Below are positions 36,415 to 45,004 of a DNA stretch of 64,000 nucleotides, piece by piece (position 1 is the stretch's first letter; each line of letters starts with the position of its first letter). Source of the stretch: Methylobacterium nonmethylotrophicum (GTDB lineage: Bacteria > Pseudomonadota > Alphaproteobacteria > Rhizobiales > Beijerinckiaceae); contig NZ_SRLB01000019.1 in the NCBI RefSeq assembly GCF_004745635.1, positions 1 to 64,000 of the forward strand. Direction: 5' to 3'. The position numbers were made by a program, and so were the translations under genes. The notes under the pieces are model-generated. The model saw nothing but the letters and a program-made list of their open reading frames with translations, ran no database searches and was not told the DNA's origin.

Positions 36415-36505
36415 CGTCGTGTCGTCGTCCCCTGCCGAGGGCGCGTAACGGTCCCGCGGGCGCGGCGTTCTGGACCGTTCCGGAGGGGGGGTCAAGCGCG
36501 GGAAT

Positions 36506-37240
36506 TCAGGGGTGGAGCGCGGCGGTTTCCCACGGGGCGCGGGCGCCCTCCCTCGCCTGTCCGGTGGGGCAGAGATCGAGCAACGCGCAGCGCCCGCAGG
36601 CCGGGTTGCGGTGGAAGCAGCAGCGCTGGCCGTGCAGCATCAGCACCTCGTGATTGTCGTAGAGGGCCTGCGCGTCCCAGTCCGCCGGCAGTTGCGCGCG
36701 AAGAATGGCGTGGGCGGGCCCGACATCGACCTTGGGGCCGATCAGCCCGGTGCGCTGGGCGACGCGATGATGGTGGCTGTCGACCGGGAGCGCCGGCATC
36801 CGGAGTGTGCTGAACGACAGGACCGCCGCGCTGGTCTTCGGCCCGATGCCGGGAATCGCCTCGAGCCAGGCCCGCGCCTCCGGCACCGGGAGGTCGCGCA
36901 GGAAGCCGAGATCGAGGCTGCCGGCCCGCTCCTGCACGGCGCGCAGCACCGCCTGGATCCGCGGCGCCTTCAGCTCCGGCCAGGTCACCCCTGAGATCAG
37001 CGCCTGGACCTCCTCGGTCGGCGCCGCGATCAGCGAGTCCCAGTCGTTGAAGCGCGCCCGCAGGGCCTTGAAGGCCCGGCCCGACTCCGCGTTCCTGGTG
37101 CGGTGGGACAGGAGCGAGGAGATCAGCTCGCTCACCGGGTCGAGGTCGTGGAAGTACGGGATCGGGCAGTGATAGACCCCGCACAGGCGGCGGTGGATGG
37201 CGAGCGCCTTCTCGGCGAGATCTTGGTGCACGGGGCTCAT
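36506..37240 (-). CDS. Endonuclease III-like DNA glycosylase (HhH-GPD with 4Fe-4S)
   Basis: 244 residues. Helix-hairpin-helix LEAIPGIGPKTSAAVLSF at about residues 126-143 holds the catalytic Lys. LPVDSHHHRVAQRTGL carries the family catalytic Asp. The 4Fe-4S cluster is CFHRNPACGRCALLDLC (C-x6-C-x2-C-x5-C). It is related to Nth but shorter, with a distinctive ELISSLLSHRTRNAESGRAF segment. Members remove oxidised pyrimidines or related lesions; the exact substrate is uncertain. Confidence 0.9.
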   Translation of the reverse strand: MSPVHQDLAEKALAIHRRLCGVYHCPIPYFHDLDPVSELISSLLSHRTRNAESGRAFKALRARFNDWDSLIAAPTEEVQALISGVTWPELKAPRIQAVLRAVQERAGSLDLGFLRDLPVPEARAWLEAIPGIGPKTSAAVLSFSTLRMPALPVDSHHHRVAQRTGLIGPKVDVGPAHAILRAQLPADWDAQALYDNHEVLMLHGQRCCFHRNPACGRCALLDLCPTGQAREGARAPWETAALHP

Positions 37241-37301
37241 GACGGAGGCAATCGCCGAAGTCCCGCGGACGTTCCGGCTGCGGCACCGCGTCCCCTGTGG
37301 C

Positions 37302-37925
37302 CTATGCTTGCCCCGACTTGGTCTCGTCCGTCTTGCGCTCGTGGCGCAGGAGCAGCGGCGTCTGGGCCAGCGCGAAGGCGATGGTGAGCGGCATGATGCC
37401 GAACACCTTGAAGCTCACCCAGAAATCCGTGGTCTGGGTGCGCCACACCACCTCGTTCAGCGCCGCCAGCACGAAGAAGAACAGCCCCCACCGGAAGGTG
37501 AGCTTGCGCCAGCCCTCCTGGGTCAGGTCGAACACGCTGTCGAGCACCAGCGCCAGCAGCGGCCGGCCGAAGGCGAGGCCGCCGAGCAGCACCGCCCCGA
37601 ACAGGCTGTTCACGATGGTGGGCTTGAGCTTGATGAACAATTCGTCCTGCAGGAGCAGGGTGAGGCCGCCGAACACCACCACGACGACGCCGGAGACGAG
37701 CGGCATGATCGGCAGCCGCCGCACCCAGACGTAGTGCACCGCCAGCGCCGCCAGGGTCGCGGCGATGAACAGCCCGGTCGCCACGAACAGGCGCTGGTCG
37801 GCGGCGAAGCCGAATTTGTCGGAGTAGGCGTTGCCCAGGAAGAACACCCCGAGCGGCCCGAGTTCCAGGGCGAGCTTGGCGAGGGGCGGCAGGTGGGTCT
37901 GCGGCGGGACGGCTTCGATCTGCAT
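37302..37925 (-). CDS. yciB: YciB/IspZ-type inner-membrane septation protein
   Basis: 207 residues with five to six TM segments (FIAATLAALAVHYVWV, LPIMPLVSGVVVVVFGGLTLL, LFFFVLAALNEVVWR and others). KLALELGPLGVFFLGN near the N-terminus and QTTDFWVSFKVFGIMPLTIAF at the C-terminus match the YciB family, which acts in cell-envelope or septum maintenance. ATG 37925 opens the conserved region; the longer frame adds a basic unconserved lead. In alphaproteobacteria it often sits near ftsY, which is about 800 bp away here. Confidence 0.85.
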   Translation of the reverse strand: MQIEAVPPQTHLPPLAKLALELGPLGVFFLGNAYSDKFGFAADQRLFVATGLFIAATLAALAVHYVWVRRLPIMPLVSGVVVVVFGGLTLLLQDELFIKLKPTIVNSLFGAVLLGGLAFGRPLLALVLDSVFDLTQEGWRKLTFRWGLFFFVLAALNEVVWRTQTTDFWVSFKVFGIMPLTIAFALAQTPLLLRHERKTDETKSGQA

Positions 37926-38063
37926 GGGGCGGGGGCGACGCTCCTCTCGACGCGCGGGCTCGCGGCTCTCTCGCCGCAAGGTGGCGCCCCGGGGCGCCTC
38001 GCGCAACGGGACGCGAGGCCATAGACTGGCGCGCCCGATTCATCCACCCCGGAGCGGACCCGG

Positions 38064-38318
38064 ATGGCCATCGCGATCGACAACCCGGAGGCCGAGGCCC
38101 TGCTCGCCGAGATCGAGGCCTGGACCGGCCGGGAGGCCCCCGACCTGCTGGTCGAGGTCCTGCGCCGGGAGCGGGACCGGCTGGAGGCGGAGCGGGACCG
38201 GAGGGTGACGGAAGCCCTCGAGGACATGCGTTGGCTGCAGGAGCGCTGGCGCGCCGGCGGCGACCTGCGCTCCATCGATGAGATCATCCCGTACGACGAG
38301 AACGGCCTACCCGTATGA
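38064..38318 (+). CDS. vapB: Type II antitoxin (VapB-like, PSK/Rv0623 family)
   Basis: 84 residues. The pattern is DNA-binding or oligomerisation segment, then a helical region (LLVEVLRRERDRLEAERDRRVTEALEDM) and a C-terminal toxin-binding tail (RSIDEIIPYDENGLPV). The stop codon overlaps the toxin start (ATGA), as expected for cotranscription. The Tyr-Asp-Glu-Asn-Gly-Leu-Pro ending is typical of antitoxins of PIN toxins. Confidence 0.85.
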   Translation: MAIAIDNPEAEALLAEIEAWTGREAPDLLVEVLRRERDRLEAERDRRVTEALEDMRWLQERWRAGGDLRSIDEIIPYDENGLPV

Positions 38319-38701
38319 TCGTCGTCGATACCTCGGCTTTCATGGCGATCGTGCAGGACGAGCCGGAAGCTGTTGCGTTCATGAGCCGCATCGCGCTGGC
38401 GGACCGAGTCGTGATGTCGGCGGGCAATTACCTCGAATGCGCGATGCTGGCCCGGATGCGTCTCAGCCGGCCGATGGACCTCGACGAGTGGTTGGCGCGC
38501 CGCGGCATCGCGGTCATGCCCGTCGACCACGCCCAGGCCCGCCTCGCCGCCGAGGCCTTCGTCCGGTTCGGGAAGGGACGGCACCCGGCCGGCCTGAACT
38601 ACGGCGACTGCTTCGCCTACGCCCTGGCGCGGTCGCTCGACGCGGCCCTGCTGTTCAAGGGCCGGGATTTTTCCCGGACGGACGTCGCCCCGGCCAACTG
38701 A
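38315..38701 (+). CDS. vapC: PIN-domain ribonuclease toxin (VapC-like)
   Basis: 128 residues. PIN-domain acidic residues are in MIVVDTSAFMAIVQDE (first Asp), NYLECAML (Glu), LNYGDCFAYALAR (Asp) and LLFKGRDFSRTDV (last Asp). VapC toxins cleave RNA, often initiator tRNA. It is next to ftsY (convergent, 10-bp gap), an acquired-element position. The pair appears intact. Confidence 0.9.
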   Translation: MIVVDTSAFMAIVQDEPEAVAFMSRIALADRVVMSAGNYLECAMLARMRLSRPMDLDEWLARRGIAVMPVDHAQARLAAEAFVRFGKGRHPAGLNYGDCFAYALARSLDAALLFKGRDFSRTDVAPAN

Positions 38702-38711
38702 CGGTCTCCCG

Positions 38712-40034
38712 TCACCCCTTGTCGAGGCCCGCGATCGCCCGGGCGAAGTCGCGGGCCGCGAAAGGCTCGAGGTCGTCGACGCCCTCGCCGACGCCGATGA
38801 AATGGACCGGCAGGCCGAACTTGGCGGCGAGCGCCACCAGGATGCCGCCCCGCGCGGTGCCGTCGAGCTTGGTCATGACGAGGCCGGTGACGCCGGCGGC
38901 CTTCTGGAAGATCTCGACCTGGCTCAGCGCGTTCTGGCCCACCGTGGCGTCGAGGACGAGGAGCACCGCGTGGGGCGCCGCCTCGTCGAGCTTGCGGATC
39001 ACCCGGATCACCTTCTCGAGCTCGGCCATCAGCCCGGCCTTGTTCTGGAGGCGGCCGGCGGTGTCGATCATCAGGATGTCGGAGCCGGCGTCGCGGGCGG
39101 CCTGGAGCGCGTCGAAGGCGAGGCCGGCGGCGTCCGACCCTTGCGCGCGCGCCACCACCGGCGCGCCGGTGCGCTCGCCCCAGACCTTCAGCTGCTCGAT
39201 CGCCGCGGCCCGGAAGGTATCGCCGGCGGCCAGCATCACGCTGTGCCCCTGCGCCCGGAATTTCTGGGTCAGCTTGCCGATCGTCGTGGTCTTGCCGGCG
39301 CCGTTGACGCCGATCATCAGGATCACGAAGGGCTTCTTCGTCGTGTCGACGACGAGGGGCTCGGCGACCGGATCGAGGGCGCGCTCGACCTCCGCGGCGA
39401 GGATCGCCCGGACCTCGTCGGGGGCGATGCCCTTCTCGTAGCGGCCCTTGCCGACGGCTTCCGCGATCCGGGTCGCGGTCTCGAGGCCGAAATCGGCCTG
39501 GATCAGCGCGTCCTCCAGCTCCTCCAGGGTGTCGGCGTCGAGCTTGCGCTTGGTGAACAGCCCGGTGACCCGGTCGGAGAGGGCCGAGGAGGTGCGCCTG
39601 AGGCCGCCGGTCAGCCGGCTCCACCAGCCGCGCTTCTCCGCCGGCGCCTCGGGCTCGGCCGGGGGCTGGTAGATCACGAGCGGAGACGCCTCCGCCGCCT
39701 CGGGAGCTTCGGCCTCCGCCGTCTCGGGCTCGGGCGCCGCCGGCACCTGGCCTTCCGGCTGCATGCCCTCGACCGGCTCCAGGTCCGCCCCGGCAAGTTC
39801 CTCGGGCAGGTCCTGCTCCGGCTCCGTCTCGGGCGAGGCTTCGGTCACCGTCGGCGGGGCCGGCAGCACCTCGTCGGCGGCGGTGGCGAAGTCGGGCACG
39901 CCCTCCGAGAGGGTGCCGGTCGGCTCCGTCGGCATCGTCTCGGCGGGATCGGGGCCAGGTGCCGGCGTCTCGGCCGGCGTCTCCTTCCGGCCGAACAGTC
40001 GGCCGAGCCAGCCCGGCTGTTTCGTCTCACTCAT
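38712..40034 (-). CDS. ftsY: Signal recognition particle receptor FtsY
   Basis: 440 residues. A long acidic N-terminal A-domain (to about 125, Pro/Glu/Ala-rich) precedes the NG GTPase domain. Motifs: GVNGAGKTTTIGKLTQKFRAQG (P-loop), LAAGDTFRAAAIEQL, ILMIDTAGRLQNKAGLM and VMTKLDGTARGG. It delivers nascent chain-ribosome complexes to the Sec machinery with SRP. ATG 40034 has GGAG 9 bases upstream; a GTG at 40040 is too close to the ribosome site. The C-terminus VGEGVDDLEPF is complete. Confidence 0.97.
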   Translation of the reverse strand: MSETKQPGWLGRLFGRKETPAETPAPGPDPAETMPTEPTGTLSEGVPDFATAADEVLPAPPTVTEASPETEPEQDLPEELAGADLEPVEGMQPEGQVPAAPEPETAEAEAPEAAEASPLVIYQPPAEPEAPAEKRGWWSRLTGGLRRTSSALSDRVTGLFTKRKLDADTLEELEDALIQADFGLETATRIAEAVGKGRYEKGIAPDEVRAILAAEVERALDPVAEPLVVDTTKKPFVILMIGVNGAGKTTTIGKLTQKFRAQGHSVMLAAGDTFRAAAIEQLKVWGERTGAPVVARAQGSDAAGLAFDALQAARDAGSDILMIDTAGRLQNKAGLMAELEKVIRVIRKLDEAAPHAVLLVLDATVGQNALSQVEIFQKAAGVTGLVMTKLDGTARGGILVALAAKFGLPVHFIGVGEGVDDLEPFAARDFARAIAGLDKG

Positions 40035-40118
40035 CCGCACTTGCTCCAGACCCTTCGGACGATCTAGGGCGGCCTGCCCTTACTTTCGCCCGCCTCCCAC
40101 CGCCGCTGCGACAGGCTC

Positions 40119-40814
40119 ATGATCGTTGACGACATACTCGCGCGGCTCCTCTACCGCGATGCCCTCGTGCTCGTCATCGACAAGCCGGCGGGATTGCCGG
40201 TGCATCCGGGACCGAAGGGCGGCGAGACCCTGACCCAGCACCTCGACGCCCTGCGCTTCGGCCTGCCGCGCCGGCCGGAAGCCGCCCACCGCCTCGACCG
40301 CGACACCTCCGGCTGCCTGGCGCTCGGGCGCCACGCCAAGGCGCTCGCCCGGCTGAACGCCCTGTTCGCGAAAGGGCAGGCGGAGAAGACCTACTGGGCG
40401 CTGGTGGAGGGCGGGCCGGCGGAGGAGGAGGGCCAGATCGACTTAGCCCTGGCGCGCCGCTCCGACGACCCGCGCAGCTGGTGGATGAAGACCGACCCCG
40501 CCGGCGACCCGTCGCTCACCCGCTGGCGCGTGATGGGGCGCGATCCGGCGGGCGGGCGGACCTGGCTGGCGCTGACCCCGGTGACCGGCCGCACCCACCA
40601 GCTCCGGGTGCACTGCGCCGCGATGGGCTGGCCGATCCTCGGCGACACGGTCTACGGCACCGCCCCGCGCCAGGGCGGGCCGGGGCTGCAGCTCCACGCC
40701 CGGGCGCTCGCCCTGCCGCTCTACCCGAAGAAGCCGGCAATCGCCGTGGAGGCGCCGGCGCCGGAGCATATGCGGGAGGGGCTGCGGGCGTGCGGGATGG
40801 GTGCCCAAGCCTGA
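40119..40814 (+). CDS. RluA-family pseudouridine synthase
   Basis: 231 residues. The catalytic motif is HRLDRDTSGCLALGRH with Asp at residue about 60. VIDKPAGLPVHPGPKG at the N-terminus and TGRTHQLRVHCAAMGWPILGDTVYG are the other family signatures. There is no S4 domain, like the smaller RluA/TruC class that modifies rRNA or tRNA. The exact target nucleotide is unknown. ATG 40119 is used. It is divergent from ftsY. Confidence 0.92.
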   Translation: MIVDDILARLLYRDALVLVIDKPAGLPVHPGPKGGETLTQHLDALRFGLPRRPEAAHRLDRDTSGCLALGRHAKALARLNALFAKGQAEKTYWALVEGGPAEEEGQIDLALARRSDDPRSWWMKTDPAGDPSLTRWRVMGRDPAGGRTWLALTPVTGRTHQLRVHCAAMGWPILGDTVYGTAPRQGGPGLQLHARALALPLYPKKPAIAVEAPAPEHMREGLRACGMGAQA

Positions 40815-40867
40815 TCAGGCATCGAGGCAGGGCACACGAAAGTGGATTTGCGTGTGGCGATGACCTT

Positions 40868-41016
40868 CCCACCCGCAAACCTCATCCTGAGGTGCCCATA
40901 AGTGGGCCTCGAAGGAGGGCTCCAGAAGGCTCCGCGATCCCTGGAGCCCTCCTTCGAGGCTCGTTTCACTCGCGATCTTCGATCGCCGGCACCTCAGGAT
41001 GAGGTCGCGAGTGGGA
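40868..41016. repeat. Large palindromic repeat, copy B
   Basis: The outer arm CCTCATCCTGAGGTGC and its inverse lie at both ends. The inner arms GCCTCGAAGGAGGGCTCCAG and their inverse are a perfect 20-bp pair. It sits between convergent genes (ends 40814 and 41063) and shares arms with 13116-13284. Confidence 0.92.
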
Positions 41017-41062
41017 GAGGAGCAGAACGACCGCGGCGAGGCCTGGAGAGGCAGACGATCTC

Positions 41063-42307
41063 TCACGCGGCCTGCAGCACCTGCCCGTCATGCCCGGCGA
41101 TGCCAAGATCGACGAGCGCCCCGGCCTCCACCCCCTCCGGCAGCCGCACCGGCAGGAAACCTTCCGTCCGCCCGATGCCGCCGCGCTCAGCCAGCACCCG
41201 GCGGGTCTGCCCGACCTCGCGGTCGAGGCGGCGGGCGAGGGCGGCGGCACCGGCCTCGCGCAGGCGCGCCGCGCGGTCGCGGATCTCGGTCGGAGCGACC
41301 TGGGGCATCCGGGCGGCCGGCGTGCCGGGGCGGGGCGAGTAGGGGAAGACGTGGAGCTGGGCGAGGCCGCATGCCTCCACGAGGTCGAGGGAGCGGGCGA
41401 ACTGCGCCTCGGTCTCGGTCGGGAAGCCGGCGATCAGGTCGGCGCCGAACACCGCGTCGGGGCGTAAACGCCGGACCGCGGCGCAGAACCGGATCGCGTC
41501 GTCGCGGCCGTGGCGGCGCTTCATCCGCTTGAGGATCAGGTCGTCGCCGGCCTGGAGCGAGAGGTGGAGATGCGGCATCAGCCGCGGTTCCTCGGCGAGC
41601 GCCGTGATCAGCTCCGGATCGGCCTCGACGGAATCGATCGAGGACAGGCGCAGGCGGTCGAGGTCCGGCACGGCGCGCAGGATCGCCCGCACCAGGCCGC
41701 CGAGGCTCGGCCCGCCGAGGTCGCGGCCATAGGCCGTGAGGTCGACGCCGGTGAGCACCACCTCGCGGGTGCCGTGCCCCACGAGGGCGCGGACCTGCGC
41801 CACGACCGTCTCGACCGGCACCGAGCGCGAGTTGCCGCGGCCGAACGGGATGACGCAGAAGGTGCAGCGGTGGTCGCATCCGTTCTGCACCGGCAGGAAG
41901 GCGCGGGTGCGGGCGCGCATCGGCGCCGGCTCCGGCAAGGGATCGGGGTCCGGCCGCATCACGTCGTCGATCCGGATCCGCCCGGTCGCGGAGTCGGTCC
42001 CACGATTCGCCCATGTCGCCGGATCGAGCTTGCGGCGGTTGCCGACGATCTCGGCCACCTCCGGCATGGCGGCATAGGCCTGCGTCTCGACCTGCGCGCC
42101 GCAGCCCGTCACCACCACCCGCGCCGCCGGGTTGGCCCGTACGGCGGCCCGGATCGCCTTGCGGGCCTGGCGGCCGGCCTCAACGGTGACCGCGCAGGTG
42201 TTGACGAGGACGAGACCGTCCCGGCCCGCTTCCTCCGCCTGCCGGCGCATCGCCTCCGATTCGGCGGCGTTGAGGCGGCAGCCGAAGCTCAGGACCTCCA
42301 CGGCCAT
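41063..42307 (-). CDS. mtaB: tRNA t6A37 methylthiotransferase MtaB
   Basis: 414 residues. The N-terminal UPF0004 domain has three cysteines (FGCRLN, NTCAVT, TGCGAQ) for one cluster. The radical-SAM cluster is NGCDHRCTFCVIPFGRG. LTGVDLTAYGRDL, LSSIDSVEADPELI, HLSLQAGDDLILKRMKRRHGR and FPYSPRPGTPAARM follow. It makes ms2t6A at position 37 of ANN-decoding tRNAs. The stop of dapF overlaps the start by one base (TGATG), so the two are cotranscribed. Confidence 0.95.
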   Translation of the reverse strand: MAVEVLSFGCRLNAAESEAMRRQAEEAGRDGLVLVNTCAVTVEAGRQARKAIRAAVRANPAARVVVTGCGAQVETQAYAAMPEVAEIVGNRRKLDPATWANRGTDSATGRIRIDDVMRPDPDPLPEPAPMRARTRAFLPVQNGCDHRCTFCVIPFGRGNSRSVPVETVVAQVRALVGHGTREVVLTGVDLTAYGRDLGGPSLGGLVRAILRAVPDLDRLRLSSIDSVEADPELITALAEEPRLMPHLHLSLQAGDDLILKRMKRRHGRDDAIRFCAAVRRLRPDAVFGADLIAGFPTETEAQFARSLDLVEACGLAQLHVFPYSPRPGTPAARMPQVAPTEIRDRAARLREAGAAALARRLDREVGQTRRVLAERGGIGRTEGFLPVRLPEGVEAGALVDLGIAGHDGQVLQAA

Positions 42308-43242
42308 CAGGCCGCTCCCGCAGGAGCGGTGGTCGCGCCCTCGACGGGCGCCGCCGCGAACAGGGACGGCGCGAAGGTGCCCTCGTGTTCGAGCTCCGTC
42401 GGGCCGGTCATGCGGACGTGGTCGTCCGCGCCCCAGGCGATGCGCAGGTCGCCGCCCGGCAGGGTGACGGTGGCCTCGCGGCCGGTGAGGCGCAGGCGCG
42501 AGGCGGCCACCAGGGCGGCGCAGGCGGCGGTGCCGCAGGCGCGGGTGAGGCCGGCGCCGCGTTCCCAGACCCGCAGGCGGATGTGGGAGCGGTCGATCAC
42601 CTGCGCGAGCGAGATGTTGGCCCGGTCCGGGAAGATCGGGTGGGATTCGAGCAGCGGGCCGATCCGGGCGAGGTCGTAGGCGTCAGGGTCGCGGTCGACG
42701 AAGAACACCGCGTGCGGGTTGCCCATGCTGACCGCGCCGGGCGAGTGCAGCACGGGATCGTCGATCGGCCCGATCTGCAACTCGATGCGGCGGGTGTCGG
42801 GGAAGGGCTCGGCGAGCGGGATCTCGTCCCACGCCAAGCGCGGCGCCCCCATGTCGACGGTGAAGTCCAGGTGCGAGACGCGGGTCACGTCGAGGAGGCC
42901 GGCCCTGGTCTCGAGGGTCAGGCGGTCGGCCTCCGCCGGGCGGGCCATGACGGGATCGTCGAGCATCGCCCAGGCGACGCAGCGGGTGCCGTTGCCGCAG
43001 GCGCCGGCCTCCGAGCCGTCGGTGTTGTAGATCCGCACATAGGCGTCGGTGCCCGGGGTGACGGGGTCGTGCAGCACCATCATCTGGTCGAAGCGGGAAG
43101 CCGGGTCGGCCGCGATGGCGCGGGCCTCGTCGGGCTGCACCCGCACGTCGCCGCCGCGCAGGTCCAGCACCACGATCTCGTTGCCGAGGCCGTTCATCTT
43201 CAGGAAGCGGCGATGGGCGAGGGGGGACACGCGGGGCCTCAT
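42307..43242 (-). CDS. dapF: Diaminopimelate epimerase
   Basis: 311 residues. It interconverts LL- and meso-diaminopimelate in lysine and cell-wall synthesis. The two catalytic cysteines are in AGACGNGTRCVAW and TRACGTAACAALVA. KMNGLGNEIVVLDLR opens the fold and VSMGNPHAVFFVD is another signature. ATG 43242 is preferred; the long frame to 43362 overlaps the divergent promoter region. It is upstream of mtaB with a one-base overlap. Confidence 0.97.
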   Translation of the reverse strand: MRPRVSPLAHRRFLKMNGLGNEIVVLDLRGGDVRVQPDEARAIAADPASRFDQMMVLHDPVTPGTDAYVRIYNTDGSEAGACGNGTRCVAWAMLDDPVMARPAEADRLTLETRAGLLDVTRVSHLDFTVDMGAPRLAWDEIPLAEPFPDTRRIELQIGPIDDPVLHSPGAVSMGNPHAVFFVDRDPDAYDLARIGPLLESHPIFPDRANISLAQVIDRSHIRLRVWERGAGLTRACGTAACAALVAASRLRLTGREATVTLPGGDLRIAWGADDHVRMTGPTELEHEGTFAPSLFAAAPVEGATTAPAGAA

Positions 43243-43439
43243 GGGTGACGATACCGCCCAGATGGGGGGCGGGCGCTCTATGGACCAGAAGTTCGGCCGA
43301 GGCGAGCCGCGCGGGGTTTGTGGACCGGCCCCGGCGCTCACGCTCTCGCGATGGACCTGCAACGGCTTTGCGCTTGACGCGTTCGACCCGTCCGGCGATG
43401 CCGGCCCACGCTGTCCCCGCCCGGAGCGCTCCGCCCGTG

Positions 43440-44201
43440 ATGAAGACCCGCCTCCCGACGATCGCGATCGGCCTCGCCGCGTCCCTGGCCTGCGGGACCC
43501 CGGTTCCGGCGCAGCAGCCCGCCCCGGCTCCCGCTCCTTCGCCCGCCGCGCCCCCGGCCGGCACGCCCTCGCCGGCGCAAACGACCCCGCTGCCGACCAC
43601 CACGGCGCCGGGGCCCGGCCCGGGGACGAACCAGGCCCCGACCCCGCCCGCCCCCGAGAAGGCGCTGCCGCCCGCGACCCCGGTGCCGCCGACCGCCGGC
43701 CGGCCGCCGCTCGTCGCCAATCCGGGCGACCCGTCCGACGTCGACGAGGTGACCCTGCCGGCCAAGCCCACCGCGATCCTGGCCGGCAAGGCGACCTGGG
43801 ACCAGGCGGTGCCGAACCTCAAGGACGCGATCGGCAAGGTCGAGACCGCGCTAGCAGGGGCCGGCGTCAAGGCGAACGGCAAGCCGCTCGCGGTCTTCAC
43901 CCGCACCGACGACGACGGCTTCCAGTACGAGGTGATGGTGCCGGTGGAGACGGTCCCGAACCCGCGCCCGGCCGGCCTGCCCGACGACCTGCGCTTCGGG
44001 GCGACGCCGAGCGGCAAGGCCCTGCGCTTCACCCACAAGGGGCCCTACGAAGGCATCGACCAGACCTACGAGACGGTGACGGCCTATCTCGACGCCAAGG
44101 GCATCATCGTCCAGGACGCCTTCGTGGAGGAGTACCTGACGCCGCTCACCAGCCCGGCCGACGATGCGCTCGAGGTCAACATCTACGCGCTGCCCAAGTA
44201 A
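43440..44201 (+). CDS. Exported GyrI-like (effector-binding) domain protein
   Basis: 253 residues. Signal peptide TRLPTIAIGLAASLACGTPVPAQ, then a Pro/Thr/Ala-rich linker of about 75 residues (APAPAPSPAAPPAGTPSPAQ). The C-terminal half (about 130-253) resembles the GyrI/effector-binding fold (WDQAVPNLKDAIGKVETAL, GFQYEVMVPVETVPN, LRFTHKGPYEGIDQTYETVTAYLD, and EEYLTPLTS). Such domains bind hydrophobic small molecules. The exported location is unusual for the family. Function unknown. Confidence 0.8.
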   Translation: MKTRLPTIAIGLAASLACGTPVPAQQPAPAPAPSPAAPPAGTPSPAQTTPLPTTTAPGPGPGTNQAPTPPAPEKALPPATPVPPTAGRPPLVANPGDPSDVDEVTLPAKPTAILAGKATWDQAVPNLKDAIGKVETALAGAGVKANGKPLAVFTRTDDDGFQYEVMVPVETVPNPRPAGLPDDLRFGATPSGKALRFTHKGPYEGIDQTYETVTAYLDAKGIIVQDAFVEEYLTPLTSPADDALEVNIYALPK

Positions 44202-44224
44202 CCGGCCCAAGTAACCGGCGGGCG

Positions 44225-44824
44225 CTACTGCATCGCCCGGACCCGGGCCAGGAAGGCGTCGTAATTCTCCGGCGTCAGGATGCCGACGAGCTTTTCGCGG
44301 ATCCGCCCGTCGGGCCCGATCACGAAGGTCTCCGGCACGCCGTAGACCCCGAGGTCGATGCCGACCCGGCCGGCCTCGTCGGCGCCCACCGCCCGGAACG
44401 GATTGCCGTGGCGTCCGAGGAAGCGGCGGCCGTTCTCCGGCTGGTCCTTGTAGTCGATGCCGACGATGTTCACGCCGTCGCGGGAGAGCCGCACCAGCAT
44501 CGGGTGCTCGACCTGGCAGGGCGCGCACCACGAGGCCCAGACGTTCAGCACCGTGACCTTGCCCTTGAAGTCCGCCGCCGCGAGGCCCGGCACCGCGGCG
44601 CCGTCGCTCGTCAGGCCCGGCACGGGCGGCAGGGTGAAGTCCGGCACCTGGCGGCCGATCAGCGCCGAGGGCACGGCGGAGGGGTCGTAGCCGGTGGTGA
44701 GCAGCTTGCCGAGGAAGATGCCGGCGAGGCCTGCGAAAGCCAGGAGCGGCAGGAGGAACAGCAGCCGGCCGCGGCGCGGCGGCTCCTCGCTCTCCTCGAC
44801 CGGGTGCACGGGGGCCTCGCTCAC
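44225..44824 (-). CDS. ccmG: Cytochrome c maturation thioredoxin CcmG/DsbE
   Basis: 199 residues from GTG 44824. One N-terminal TM (LLFLLPLLAFAGLAGIFLGKLL) anchors a periplasmic thioredoxin fold with the redox motif WASWCAPCQVEHP and the VPETFVIGPDG cis-Pro region. It reduces the apocytochrome c haem-binding cysteines. It is the last gene of a minus-strand block ccmC-ccmD-ccmG; its start overlaps the ccmD stop by 4 bp (GTGA). Confidence 0.95.
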   Translation of the reverse strand: MSEAPVHPVEESEEPPRRGRLLFLLPLLAFAGLAGIFLGKLLTTGYDPSAVPSALIGRQVPDFTLPPVPGLTSDGAAVPGLAAADFKGKVTVLNVWASWCAPCQVEHPMLVRLSRDGVNIVGIDYKDQPENGRRFLGRHGNPFRAVGADEAGRVGIDLGVYGVPETFVIGPDGRIREKLVGILTPENYDAFLARVRAMQ

Positions 44825-45003
44825 CGGCGGCCCCGGAGGTCTTGTCCCCGAAGGTCTTGCCTCTGCGGCTCCTCCTGGAGGCGGGCCAGCGCCCGCTCCT
44901 GCGCCCGCCGGTCGAGGATCGCGTGGGCGACGAGCGCACCGATCACCAGGGCGGTGAAGCCGTAGGCGCCGAGGATGTACGCGGCGTGGGGTCCGAGATC
45001 CAT
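44821..45003 (-). CDS. ccmD: Haem exporter protein CcmD
   Basis: 60 residues. One TM (AAYILGAYGFTALVIGALVAHAI) with a short N-terminal LGPHAAYI segment and a basic C-terminal tail (RLQEEPQRQDLRGQDLRGRR) fits the small CcmD family, which stabilises CcmE haem release. The repeated RGQDLRG is a small duplication. It lies 1 bp after ccmC and overlaps ccmG. Confidence 0.92.
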   Translation of the reverse strand: MDLGPHAAYILGAYGFTALVIGALVAHAILDRRAQERALARLQEEPQRQDLRGQDLRGRR

Positions 45004-45004
45004 G

